A DNA stretch of 43,856 nt, from the NCBI GenBank assembly GCA_002368865.1, contig DFDT01000130.1, positions 1-43,856 on the forward strand, written 5' to 3'. The translations under genes and the position numbers were made by a program. The notes under the pieces were generated by a model. That model was not told where the DNA came from, searched no databases, and saw only the letters and a program-made list of their open reading frames with translations. Positions 35,576-43,856 of the stretch are shown in pieces (position 1 is the stretch's first letter; each line of letters opens with the position of its first letter). This stretch comes from Lachnospiraceae bacterium UBA3821. Lineage in GTDB: Bacteria; Bacillota; Clostridia; Lachnospirales; Lachnospiraceae.

Positions 35576-36301
35576 CTAAAATCCCCATGGCAGATACGCT
35601 GCCAACACCGCAAACACCATTGCCGGCAACATGTTCGCCACCCGCAGTTTCTTGCCCCACACCAAATTCACGCCCACGCAAAAAATGAGCACCGACCCGA
35701 TCAGCGCCAGATACTCTATGGCCAGATCCGTCATGACAGGTGCGATCAGCCGCGCAAGCAATGTGATCGCCCCCTCGAATAAAAAGACCGGAATCGCCGA
35801 AAATGCGCATCCTTTTCCCATGGAAGAGGTCATCACAGCAATAATGATAAAGTCTAACACTGACTTCACCGCCAAAGTAGAATAATCGCTTAAAATTCCG
35901 TCCTGAATCGCTCCCACGATCGCCATGGCGCCGATACACACCGTCAGCGATGCCGTCACGAAAGCGTGGACAAATTTTGCATCTCCGCTGTTTCCGGTCT
36001 TGTTTTTCAGCCATTCGCCGAACACTTCGAAGCCCTTCTCAATTCCGATCAGTTCCCCGATGATTGTGCCGATTGCCAGACAGAGGACCACCAGCATGGA
36101 TTTCCCGCTGTGCAAAGCCCCGCCCTCTATCTGCAGCATTCCCTCCATAGCGCCTGCGATTGCAATAAAAAGCACACTCACACCGCACGCCTTGTTCAGA
36201 GAATCCTGCTGCTCCTCTTTAAATAATTTTCCCGTAAAATGTCCGATCACGCCACCCGCTACAATGGCGGCGCTGTTAATGATTGTACCAAGTCCTATCA
36301 T
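35576..36301 (-). CDS. DUF554 family membrane protein
   Basis: The 241-residue protein has about seven membrane helices and the family opening MIGLGTIINSAAIVAGGVIGH. It is widespread and of unknown function. I use the ATG at 36301 with GGAAGAAG upstream; an in-frame upstream start lacks a site and would overlap the preceding gene's stop. Confidence 0.88.
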   Translation of the reverse strand: MIGLGTIINSAAIVAGGVIGHFTGKLFKEEQQDSLNKACGVSVLFIAIAGAMEGMLQIEGGALHSGKSMLVVLCLAIGTIIGELIGIEKGFEVFGEWLKNKTGNSGDAKFVHAFVTASLTVCIGAMAIVGAIQDGILSDYSTLAVKSVLDFIIIAVMTSSMGKGCAFSAIPVFLFEGAITLLARLIAPVMTDLAIEYLALIGSVLIFCVGVNLVWGKKLRVANMLPAMVFAVLAAYLPWGF

Positions 36302-36330
36302 ATCGCTTCTTCCGCTTCTCTCAATCCTTA

Positions 36331-37830
36331 TCATTTTGCGCTCTGCGCTATTTTCTGTATCTCTTCAAACATGTCCTTACCGATATAGCACCCTGCCGCC
36401 GGATATTCCGTCACATTGATGGCGCAGTCAAAGGTCTCGATCATACCCTCTATGGGTTGGATCATACCGTTCCACTCCTCATCGAATACTTTGCGCAGCC
36501 GTTTCCAGTCCGTATACATCCGGACTGCATCTCTGTCTTTTTTCCCCGGCATCATGGGAAACGCAATCTTCATATCCTTTTTCAGCACAGTCCTGCCGCT
36601 CTCATCCGGCTGAGGCGCCTCGCCTTCTGTCTTCATAGGAATCACAAAATTTGCTTTCACCAGTTCCTTTGCCATAAAACGATAATATAATCGATATACA
36701 AGCTCTGCATCCGGGCTCTCCGGCCGTCCCATCTGCCCGATGAGCAACATCCACCGCACCAGATCCGGATTGGTCACGGGAATATCAGCCTGCGGTGTAT
36801 CACCGTAATCCGGCTTCAGGACCAGTTTTTCCGCATCTACAGAAGTCTGCTCGGAACAGATCAAAGCACCGCATGCTCCGTTCAGGTAAAATGCATCTCC
36901 AAGGAAATCCCGGATGCCGTTTTTCTCCTCGCCGTTTTCAATTTTTCTGACCTCGAATTTACTGGCAGGATAAGTTGCCGCATAGGTTTGATAATATGCC
37001 TTGGGGATCAGCATGATATCCGGATGGCTACACATATAGGAACCATCCTCCTGTCTGTATGTCTGGGAAAACAGATGGGGTTCGCCGGTTGCCTTGTCAT
37101 AGATCGTATAGATTTCATCTGCCTCCAGAATTTTCCGGCACAAAGCATCTGCCAGTTTCTCCACCTTCTGCTGTTTCTCCCGCTTCTCCTCCTCGGACTC
37201 TTTGATATTTTTATTGGCATGGAACCAGTTGAACAATCTCCATGCCTCCGCCAGATCCGCAATGCTCATTGCCTCCAGCTCACTCTCCGCCAGATCCAGA
37301 TTCTTGCGCGCCACATAGGTATCTCCGATGGCTGTGATATAGGCATCGTGTGCCGCCTTGGTGGTCACATCCGCGGTGTGCACAATGGAACCGATGCGCA
37401 CCTGCATCGGCTGTGGAGCATCCAGTTTCAAAGCCACCATGCAGTTGATCGCCTCCCGCACAGACTTCTCCTCAATCTCCAACCCCTTTATTGTAGTCTG
37501 GTACACCGCCCCGTCATCGGCGCCAAATTCCGATACATACACACTCATACCGTTCTTCACGATTCCCTGCACCCTGCCGACTACCACCACAGCCTTTGAA
37601 TGCCGCAATTCAAAAACATCCTGCACGCCCAAGACAAAAGATCCCTCCGGCGCGCTCTGCTCACTGCGCTCATTCTTTTCGAAAGAAGACGTTGCCGACT
37701 CCGCATTCTGAACCGACTCTTTTGACGCAGTTTCTTCTACTGCCTTGGATGCTTCAGATGTTTTCTTTTCCTCCTGCTTTATATCTTCCTGCTTTTTATT
37801 CTTTTGAAATAACTCCGATAACTTTCCCAT
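36331..37830 (-). CDS. EF-Tu-domain-2-like plus SseB-like protein
   Basis: The 499-residue protein begins with a charged helical region (about 1-60), followed by a beta-barrel piece (FVLGVQDVFELRHSKAVVVVGRVQG, about 65-110) that looks like translation factor domain 2. A helical linker follows, then SseB-like blocks (LVRWMLLIGQMG and the C-terminal AINVTEYPAAGCYIG). The role is unknown. The ATG at 37830 has GGGAG. Similar proteins may exist in related species; this is domain-level reading. Confidence 0.55.
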   Translation of the reverse strand: MGKLSELFQKNKKQEDIKQEEKKTSEASKAVEETASKESVQNAESATSSFEKNERSEQSAPEGSFVLGVQDVFELRHSKAVVVVGRVQGIVKNGMSVYVSEFGADDGAVYQTTIKGLEIEEKSVREAINCMVALKLDAPQPMQVRIGSIVHTADVTTKAAHDAYITAIGDTYVARKNLDLAESELEAMSIADLAEAWRLFNWFHANKNIKESEEEKREKQQKVEKLADALCRKILEADEIYTIYDKATGEPHLFSQTYRQEDGSYMCSHPDIMLIPKAYYQTYAATYPASKFEVRKIENGEEKNGIRDFLGDAFYLNGACGALICSEQTSVDAEKLVLKPDYGDTPQADIPVTNPDLVRWMLLIGQMGRPESPDAELVYRLYYRFMAKELVKANFVIPMKTEGEAPQPDESGRTVLKKDMKIAFPMMPGKKDRDAVRMYTDWKRLRKVFDEEWNGMIQPIEGMIETFDCAINVTEYPAAGCYIGKDMFEEIQKIAQSAK

Positions 37831-37852
37831 GTTTTCTCCCTTTCGTCTTTTT

Positions 37853-38036
37853 CTATCTGTTTTGGCACAATGCGTTCACCGCATCTTCGATACTATCCCT
37901 TGCCCGTAATCCTTCAATCCATTCCGCTGGAATCCCGGAATAACCCCCATAGATTCCGGCCAGCTCGATATCCATGATACCACCATTCTGCCAATTTGTC
38001 CGCAAAATCCTTCAGACTTTTCCCTGCCTTATCCAT
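37853..38036 (-). pseudogene. Remnant resembling an ADP-ribosylglycohydrolase
   Basis: One frame starting at 38036 reads KDFADKLAEWWYHGY, like the N-terminal part of DraG-type ADP-ribosylglycohydrolases. A second frame from 37975 reads LAGIYGGYSGIPAEWIEGL, like their C-terminal end, finishing at the TAG at 37853. The pieces overlap in different frames. This suggests an internal deletion plus frameshift that removed the catalytic core. Confidence 0.5.
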
Positions 38037-38103
38037 TTCTCAATAATGATGATAGACTCATCATTGCTGCCAATCATTTCGACAGAAATTTTATCAACTG
38101 TTG

Positions 38104-38313
38104 TTACGAATTTTTGAATTCATTCGAGTATAATTCATCATGAATCTTCTCTACAATCTCACTACCCTTTGTCAAATTTAAAAACAGATAATTTCCGAAA
38201 CGATCACTATGCTTACTGAATCCCTTTAATTCAAGATGAAATCTATAATATCTATGTTTTCAAAATCCGGAAATATCATTATTGTCCTTAAGCTCAATTA
38301 TGTATCCCCCTGG
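38104..38313 (-). pseudogene. Degraded coding remnant with an in-frame stop
   Basis: A single frame reads GGYIIELKDNNDISGF, then TGA, then KHRYYRFHLELKGFSKHS and on to EIVEKIHDELYSNEF before TAA. The TGA is probably a mutated TGG. The missing N-terminus and the stop mark it as dead. The small acidic/aromatic style is reminiscent of immunity-type proteins, but I cannot name a family. Confidence 0.45.
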
Positions 38314-38321
38314 TCATTTAA

Positions 38322-38792
38322 TTATGTATCTATCCGTATGATTTCTGTTAAAGCCTTATTTCTATATGCCACATCATCTCTGACGGTAAAACCCTGGCTC
38401 TCCCAAAACGCATTTCCAATCTCATTTCTATTGAAAACCAGAAGCGCAACCTTGTTAATGCCTTCTGCCTTAAGCGCACTAAGACTGTTTTCCAAGAGTT
38501 TTCCTGCAATCCCTTGTTTTCGATAATCTTCCGCAACAGACATATGATAGATATATCCTCTTCTTCCGTCATGCCCGGTCAACACAACCCCTATAATACG
38601 GTCTGCTTCTTCTGCCACATAAGATGTGTTGGGATTCCTTTTCAGAAACTTCTCTATTCCTTCTTTAGAATCATCAAGATTATTAAACCCCATATTCTTG
38701 CACGATATCCAAAGTTCATACACCTTCTCATAATCAGCAATGGTCATTACCCGAAATTGTATTTTATCTGCCCGAATAAAATTTGCACTCAT
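38322..38792 (-). CDS. GNAT-family N-acetyltransferase
   Basis: The 156-residue protein has acetyl-CoA binding motif A (MSVAEDYRKQGIAGKLL) and the C-terminal FWESQGF. Its ATG at 38792 lies 2 nt after the HAD stop, so it is coupled to that gene. It is AT-rich like its neighbours. Substrate unknown. Confidence 0.87.
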   Translation of the reverse strand: MSANFIRADKIQFRVMTIADYEKVYELWISCKNMGFNNLDDSKEGIEKFLKRNPNTSYVAEEADRIIGVVLTGHDGRRGYIYHMSVAEDYRKQGIAGKLLENSLSALKAEGINKVALLVFNRNEIGNAFWESQGFTVRDDVAYRNKALTEIIRIDT

Positions 38793-38794
38793 CC

Positions 38795-39586
38795 TTACCT
38801 ATAGCTCCCTCCGAATTCCATTATTAAATTTTTTATATATTCCGCTATCCCATCTTCATCATTTGTCCCAATTGTTATATCTGCTACGGCCTTAACCTCA
38901 TCCAAGGCATTTCCCATGGCAACGCCTAAGCCGCAAAGCTTAAGCATTCCGATATCTGCCAAATCATCGCCAAATACAGTTACATCCTTCAAGCTGATTT
39001 CTAATGTTTCGCACATTTTTATGATAGCATTTTCTTTTGTGACATTTTTCTTTGTAAACTTGTACCAATACTCATCCGTAAATCTGATGGAATCGCAATT
39101 CGGAAGGCTTTGCTGTATTTGTCTCGCCTTGCTTTCATCCACTATTCTCACACACACTTTAAGAGAAGCTTCTTTCCAATCTGAAAAATCGGAATAAATG
39201 TCGCCACCCCATGTTTTTTCAAGCGAAGTATATTTTTCTCCATAGTTGGCATAGTGATCCTCCGCCGTATCTATGGTTATCTCACAATCGTCTCCTAAAT
39301 ATTTTCTTGCTATATGAAGAATGTCGCCGGTTTCTTCAGCAGATAAAGCCTGCTCATATATAACCCGCTCCCCTGCCTTTACAATTGCTCCTCCACTTGC
39401 AATGATTACATCCGGAACAAGTTTATTAGTAAAACTCAATGAATTCCTTATGCTTCTCGAAGTAGATATTCCTATAAGGTATCCGCTTTCCCTTGCCGCA
39501 AGCAACGCAGCAAAAGTCTTGTCTGATATTATTTTGTTGCTGGTAAGAAGCGTTCCGTCCAAATCAAACAATAATAATTTAATCAT
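38795..39586 (-). CDS. Cof-type HAD-IIB phosphatase
   Basis: The 263-residue HAD hydrolase starts LLLFDLDGTLL (Asp8 nucleophile, Asp10). It has SGGAIV in the type IIB cap region and the late motif TVFGDDLADIGML. It likely dephosphorylates a sugar phosphate or nucleotide. The ATG at 39586 overlaps the dCMP-deaminase stop by 8 bp, so translation is coupled; an upstream extension to 39649 is inside the deaminase gene. Confidence 0.88.
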   Translation of the reverse strand: MIKLLLFDLDGTLLTSNKIISDKTFAALLAARESGYLIGISTSRSIRNSLSFTNKLVPDVIIASGGAIVKAGERVIYEQALSAEETGDILHIARKYLGDDCEITIDTAEDHYANYGEKYTSLEKTWGGDIYSDFSDWKEASLKVCVRIVDESKARQIQQSLPNCDSIRFTDEYWYKFTKKNVTKENAIIKMCETLEISLKDVTVFGDDLADIGMLKLCGLGVAMGNALDEVKAVADITIGTNDEDGIAEYIKNLIMEFGGSYR

Positions 39587-40070
39587 ATTCAACCACCCAT
39601 TGAAGTTCTTTTGCAGGTACCACGGAATAATCGCCGGCATTGGGCCCAATTCTCAAATACACATTTCTGATACCGGCTTGAATGATCATCCTGGCACATA
39701 GTGGGCATGGTTTAGCCCTATGGATAGTATTGTCTCCCGGGTTAACGCCGGAAAGATATAGATCAGCATTTAATGTCTGCTCTCTTGCGCAGTTTAATAA
39801 GGCATTTGCTTCTGCATGTACAGCCCGACATAATTCATATCCCTGCCCTTGATGTAGATTTTTCTCTATCCTTGGGCAGTATCCAATATCACAACAATTT
39901 TCCTCACCTCTGGGTGCACCATTATATCCTGTAGATATCACTGCATCTTCCTTCACAATCACAGCGCCATATTTGCGCTTAATACAGGTGCTTCGATATG
40001 CAAATACTTCAGCGCAATTCAAATATGTGTCAATTTTTGATACTCTTTTTCCCTGTTCAGATAAAACCAT
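39579..40070 (-). CDS. dCMP deaminase family (ComEB-like) protein
   Basis: The 163-residue zinc deaminase carries CRAVHAEANAL (His85, Glu87) and PCPLCA (Cys122, Cys125), the complete zinc/active site. It should convert dCMP to dUMP for dTTP supply. Extra Cys residues (CCDIGYC) near 59-65 match the second zinc site of some dCMP deaminases. The next gene is a coupled HAD phosphatase. Confidence 0.9.
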   Translation of the reverse strand: MVLSEQGKRVSKIDTYLNCAEVFAYRSTCIKRKYGAVIVKEDAVISTGYNGAPRGEENCCDIGYCPRIEKNLHQGQGYELCRAVHAEANALLNCAREQTLNADLYLSGVNPGDNTIHRAKPCPLCARMIIQAGIRNVYLRIGPNAGDYSVVPAKELQWVVEYD

Positions 40071-40129
40071 GCTTTCATTGCTCCTCAGCGTAATATATAA
40101 AAAGATAATCTGCTTTTACAAACCGGAAT

Positions 40130-41038
40130 TTATATTTGTACCAAATTTGAATCAATATATTCAAAATATGGTTTTTTATTTACTTCTAATTTGTGTTCCA
40201 GGTACCATTCCGCACTCTCCTTTATTCCATCTTCTAAAGATATGGTTTCCGGATAAATTTTGCTCTGACGACTAACATCTAAAAAATACTCGTAGTTGTA
40301 AAAACTGAAATAATTTCTCTGCTCTATATCATCATAAACATTTACAAAATAAGGTGTTTTTCCAAAGCATTCGTAACATTTTGTTACCCATTCCTTAATA
40401 GATATCGCTTCTGTATTCCCAACATTCATAATATGTTCTTCGGGTTTCTCTCTAATAATTACTTCCATCAATCTACATAAATCTTTTACATGAAAGAATT
40501 GTAATTTCATACTTCCATCTTTCGGCAAATAAAATTTTCTATCTGCTAAGGCACAATCAAATACAAACGCTTCTCTATAAACATTATTCATAGGTCCATA
40601 CAAATATGGTGGTCTTAATATATATGCATCACTCACTTTTTCAAGCAAAACATTCTCAGCTTCAATCTTATTTGTTCCGTATGCACCCCAATACTTATTA
40701 ACAGACTTTTTTGATTCTTCAAGAAATGGTTGATCCCCATACTCTGGATACACAGCACTTGAACTAATCATAATGTATTGTCCAAAGGGACCTAATTCTT
40801 CAATCAAGTCACAAATATCAGCAGCATTGTAAGCTGTTATATCAGCAACAGCATCAAAGGACATAGCCTTCAATATCCCCCTTAAATTATGCCTATCAGC
40901 TTCAATAAGTTTCACCCCTTGAACCTGTGGTTTTGTATTTCTATTAAGTACATATACCTCATAACCTGCATTCACAAAATAATCTGCTACATATTTACTT
41001 ACAAAAGTTGTTCCACCTGTTACTAATATTCTTTTCAA
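40130..41038 (-). CDS. NAD-dependent epimerase/dehydratase
   Basis: The roughly 302-residue Rossmann protein starts KRILVTGGTTFVSKYV (nucleotide-binding loop). It has an SSSAVY stretch and the YGTNKIEAE motif, whose Tyr-x3-Lys pair is the catalytic YxxxK. The extended-SDR fold acts on sugar nucleotides. I prefer the TTG at 41038, with AAGGAG 6 nt upstream, over an ATG at 41059 that overlaps the site. It is AT-rich. Confidence 0.83.
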   Translation of the reverse strand: MKRILVTGGTTFVSKYVADYFVNAGYEVYVLNRNTKPQVQGVKLIEADRHNLRGILKAMSFDAVADITAYNAADICDLIEELGPFGQYIMISSSAVYPEYGDQPFLEESKKSVNKYWGAYGTNKIEAENVLLEKVSDAYILRPPYLYGPMNNVYREAFVFDCALADRKFYLPKDGSMKLQFFHVKDLCRLMEVIIREKPEEHIMNVGNTEAISIKEWVTKCYECFGKTPYFVNVYDDIEQRNYFSFYNYEYFLDVSRQSKIYPETISLEDGIKESAEWYLEHKLEVNKKPYFEYIDSNLVQI

Positions 41039-41088
41039 TGCAATCTCCTTAATATGCAAAATAAAAATTGAAAAGATTGAAGAATGCC

Positions 41089-41472
41089 CTACACATGTTT
41101 CTTCTGTTTTCTGAATATCCCATATTCATATACCCCCACCAAAGCGCATCCAAGTCCGTAGCACAAAATATCTTTCCAGTCAAATACGCCACCGATCAGT
41201 ACACTGAAAAACCTGCTGTCTGAAAGCCCCAGCACATCCACAATGTGAAACCATTGCAATATCTCCACAAATACCGCAAATATAAATATGGCAAGCGGCA
41301 AAAGTGGCCACCCCTCCGGCACAAAAATCCGCACAAAAGCATATATCACGATCACCACCAGCATATCTCCCACATAGGGGCGAATGAAACGATCATTTAC
41401 ATATAGCGCGATCAGAACTTCAATTGTCAGAAGTAAGATGGTTGTTATCAGATAAAGTACCCGTTTTCTCAC
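41089..41472 (-). CDS. DUF2809 family membrane protein
   Basis: The 127-residue protein has four membrane helices and the family phrase GGVFDWKDILCYGLGC. Function unknown. It lies 50 bp upstream of the epimerase start and is likely co-transcribed with it, although its composition is nearer that of the flanking chromosome. Confidence 0.8.
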   Translation of the reverse strand: MRKRVLYLITTILLLTIEVLIALYVNDRFIRPYVGDMLVVIVIYAFVRIFVPEGWPLLPLAIFIFAVFVEILQWFHIVDVLGLSDSRFFSVLIGGVFDWKDILCYGLGCALVGVYEYGIFRKQKKHV

Positions 41473-41509
41473 AGTGTATAAACCTCACATTCGCTCCGCG
41501 CTGCCGCGC

Positions 41510-41674
41510 CACCAGTTCTGCCGCGCCATTCGCAAAACTCGTGCTTGCGCACTCCTGCGGCTGCGTATGCAGCCGCGTTTTGCTCATAGAGTGGCGCTCT
41601 ACCCATGAACAGAATCCCACAAAAAAATCTGCAAGCAGTTTTTTTGTGTTCTTCTATTCATGGCAGAACTGGTG
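41510..41674. repeat. 165-bp nested palindromic element
   Basis: The element is bounded by a 13-bp perfect inverted repeat: CACCAGTTCTGCC (41510-41522) and GGCAGAACTGGTG (41662-41674). Inside are further hairpins: GCAAAAC/GTTTTGC (41532-41538, 41577-41583) around a perfect GCGGCTGC-GTAT-GCAGCCGC (41557-41576), a small AGAG/CTCT stem, and a terminator-like ACAAAAAAA / TTTTTTTGT hairpin with CTGC/GCAG core (about 41619-41647). It begins directly after the cardiolipin-synthase stop. Its internal reading frame (about 41420-41620) is low-complexity and I judge it non-coding. It looks like a dispersed intergenic repeat; copies elsewhere cannot be seen here. Confidence 0.65.
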
Positions 41675-41676
41675 GG

Positions 41677-43272
41677 CTACATCATCGGGGCTAATAGTTT
41701 CATGAACTGGCCCAGCAATTTCATCCAGATTTTTTCTTTTTTGATGGTTTCAAATGTCACCTGACGGCATTGCTGAAGCGTTGTCTGATAGTCGGCCTCA
41801 ATATCCGCCACGCAATCCGTCTTATAGAGGAAAGTGGCGCACTCAAAATGATGATATAAACTGCGGTAATCCAGATTGATGGTGCCCACCACAGCCTTCT
41901 CGTCATCACTGACAAACACCTTGGCATGCACAAATCCGGGCGTATATTCGTAGATCTGCACCCCAGCCCTCACCAACTCATAATAATGGGTTTTGGCCAG
42001 TGCGTAAGCCGTGATCTTATCCGGAATTCCCGGCAGGATCAGCTTCACATCTACACCTCTCTGCGCTGCAAACTTCAGTGCCATTTCCAGTTCTCCGTCC
42101 AGGATCAGATACGGCGTCATAATGTGTACATAATCATTCGCACGATAGAGAATATCGATATAGACATTCTCACCCACCTTCTCCCCATCCAGCGGGCTGT
42201 CCGCATAAGGCATAACATATCCGGATGTATGCGGCATATCTGCATTGCCAACTTCATTTTTTTCCTCCGATACTTCCGGAAATAAAAATCGGTCAAATTC
42301 CGGCTCTTTCTCGTCGATATTCCACATCTGCAGAAACATCAGGGTAAAGCTTGACACAGCATCCCCCTTTAACCGTACCGCTGTATCTTTCCAATGTCCG
42401 AAAATCTGGATATGGTTGATATATTCGTCCGCAAGATTTACCCCGCCGTTGAAAGCCACCCTGCCGTCAATGACCAGGATTTTCCGATGATCTCTGTTGT
42501 TGTAATGCGTGGACAGAAAAGGCGTCAACGGTGAAAATTCCTTACACTTGATCCCTTCCTGTTTCATCAGTTTCGGATAATTGTAGGGCAACAGGGTAAT
42601 CTCACACATGCCATCATACATGACGCGCACATCAACTCCCGCCTTTGCCTTCTCCGCAAGGATTTTTAAGATTCTCCCCCACATGTACCCTTCCTGCACA
42701 ATAAAATATTCTATAAAAATAAAATGTTCCGCCTTGGCCAGTTCCTCCAGCATATCCTGAAACATCTCCTCACCCAGCGGATAATAGGTGACCTCTGTAT
42801 TGTCATAAATCGGATAGCATCCTGTTTTTGCCACATAGCGGCACAGATCATCGGTTCCGTTCCTGTCCGCCCCGATTTTCTCCAAAATGGTCTCGTTCTG
42901 GGGCAGCTTATGAAGATTTTCCTGTGTCAGCACATCCACCCGTCTTCGGATCATTCGATGCCCCAAATTAGACCTCGTATATGCCAGAAAGATAGAGGCC
43001 GGAATTGGCGCCAACGACATGATAAAAAGCCATGTAATCTTTGCGGAAGCATCCATAGTCATATTAAACAGATACACAAACATCACAAATGTGAACAATG
43101 TCGTAAACACGGAAAAATGTGGCAGATAATCCCGAAACCATCCGTAAACACTGATCCAGAGGGAAACCTGCAATGCGATCAGGAGCAGGATCACTACGAT
43201 CCTGCTGAACAGGATCCGCAGGATTCCTTTCTTTTTTGTATTTGATAAACTTAATATCTCTGTGTCACTCAT
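41677..43272 (-). CDS. cls: Cardiolipin synthase
   Basis: The 531-residue phospholipase-D superfamily protein has two N-terminal membrane helices and two HKD motifs: HRKILVIDG (around residue 260) and HAKVFVSDD (around 455). It joins two phosphatidylglycerols to form cardiolipin. I use the ATG at 43272 with GGAG 8 nt upstream; an in-frame ATG at 43308 lacks a site. The 3' end abuts the palindromic element. Confidence 0.93.
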   Translation of the reverse strand: MSDTEILSLSNTKKKGILRILFSRIVVILLLIALQVSLWISVYGWFRDYLPHFSVFTTLFTFVMFVYLFNMTMDASAKITWLFIMSLAPIPASIFLAYTRSNLGHRMIRRRVDVLTQENLHKLPQNETILEKIGADRNGTDDLCRYVAKTGCYPIYDNTEVTYYPLGEEMFQDMLEELAKAEHFIFIEYFIVQEGYMWGRILKILAEKAKAGVDVRVMYDGMCEITLLPYNYPKLMKQEGIKCKEFSPLTPFLSTHYNNRDHRKILVIDGRVAFNGGVNLADEYINHIQIFGHWKDTAVRLKGDAVSSFTLMFLQMWNIDEKEPEFDRFLFPEVSEEKNEVGNADMPHTSGYVMPYADSPLDGEKVGENVYIDILYRANDYVHIMTPYLILDGELEMALKFAAQRGVDVKLILPGIPDKITAYALAKTHYYELVRAGVQIYEYTPGFVHAKVFVSDDEKAVVGTINLDYRSLYHHFECATFLYKTDCVADIEADYQTTLQQCRQVTFETIKKEKIWMKLLGQFMKLLAPMM

Positions 43273-43368
43273 GTCTCTCACTCCTTTTCCCATCTTATAA
43301 TCTACCATATTTTTCCCGGTTTATAAACGCTTATTTTACCTAAATTTTGCTTCTGCTCCCACAGACAT

Positions 43369-43423
43369 AAAAAAGCATCTGCAGCATATCTTCCGTAACT
43401 TGATGATATGCATACAGATGCTT
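43369..43423 (-). terminator. Terminator of eno
   Basis: On the minus strand AAGCATCTGTATGCATATC pairs with GATATGCTGCAGATGCTT, with one bulge, and is followed by TTTTTTATG. A long, stable hairpin. Confidence 0.9.
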
Positions 43424-43443
43424 CTTCATTCAATCAAAAAAAC

Positions 43444-43856
<413 letters not shown>

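Larger units (their letters stand above)
37831..38321. other. 490-bp debris-bearing gap at the left edge of the AT-rich block
   Basis: No intact gene lies here. Two degraded coding pieces described separately occupy much of it. Base composition changes from about balanced to clearly AT-rich within this stretch. An 11-bp direct repeat (AATTATGTATC) occurs twice near 38295-38330, once overlapping the stop of the GNAT gene. Confidence 0.6.

Noticed and set aside
41420..41620. A 66-residue minus-strand reading frame across the palindromic element
   Set aside because: It overlaps hairpins, has no ribosome site worth the name and shows no domain.

Overview
The window is an ordinary chromosomal stretch from an endospore-forming, low-to-mid GC Firmicute. 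It looks most like a Lachnospiraceae-type clostridium. The reasons are a complete eight-gene spoIIIA sporulation operon, a rho / rpmE / DUF1385 / prmC / prfA order familiar from Clostridia, a CIRCE-controlled small heat-shock gene, and strong GGAGG-type ribosome sites. Most genes lie on the minus strand. Only three are on the plus strand: a DtxR/MntR-like regulator, a PAP2-like membrane protein and a class-I glutamine-amidotransferase.

Layout from left to right. 1-2490: deoB and the 5' part of prfC (cut by the window edge). 2574-7557: spoIIIAH to spoIIIAA, the sigma-E type operon for the forespore-mother cell channel. 7605-11160: a divergent metal regulator, a transglutaminase-like exported protein, a 1-phosphofructokinase-like sugar kinase and a GNAT acetyltransferase. 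11235-12019: a DIP1984-family gene followed directly by a 113-nt element that folds by hand into a tRNA-like shape with a canonical T-arm, then a tiny ORF. 12139-15672: beta-carbonic anhydrase, a membrane-anchored protein with a BECR-like C-terminal domain, an ECF sigma factor with its likely anti-sigma factor, and hsp20 with CIRCE. 15844-20836: translation release and termination genes (prfA, prmC, DUF1385, rpmE, rho). 21161-26231: PAP2-like protein, an SfsA-MutY fusion, a 5'-nucleotidase, a DUF1653 protein and two small membrane proteins. 26275-37830: YfhO, glutamine amidotransferase, Mbeg1-like hydrolase, citrate synthase, inositol monophosphatase family, LacX-like epimerase, double-HD protein, DUF554 and an EF-Tu-domain-2/SseB-like protein. 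37850-41090: a clearly AT-richer block with gene debris and four compact genes, probably acquired. 41473-43856: DUF2809, a 165-bp nested palindromic element, cardiolipin synthase and the 3' end of eno.

The strongest candidates for something undescribed are the tRNA-mimic RNA downstream of the DIP1984-family gene (YrlA/Y-RNA-like by shape), the SfsA-MutY fusion, the frame break at the spoIIIAA/spoIIIAB junction, the membrane-anchored BECR-like protein, the nested palindromic element, and the debris-bearing AT-rich island. All structures, frames and coordinates here were worked out by eye; no alignment or folding program was run.
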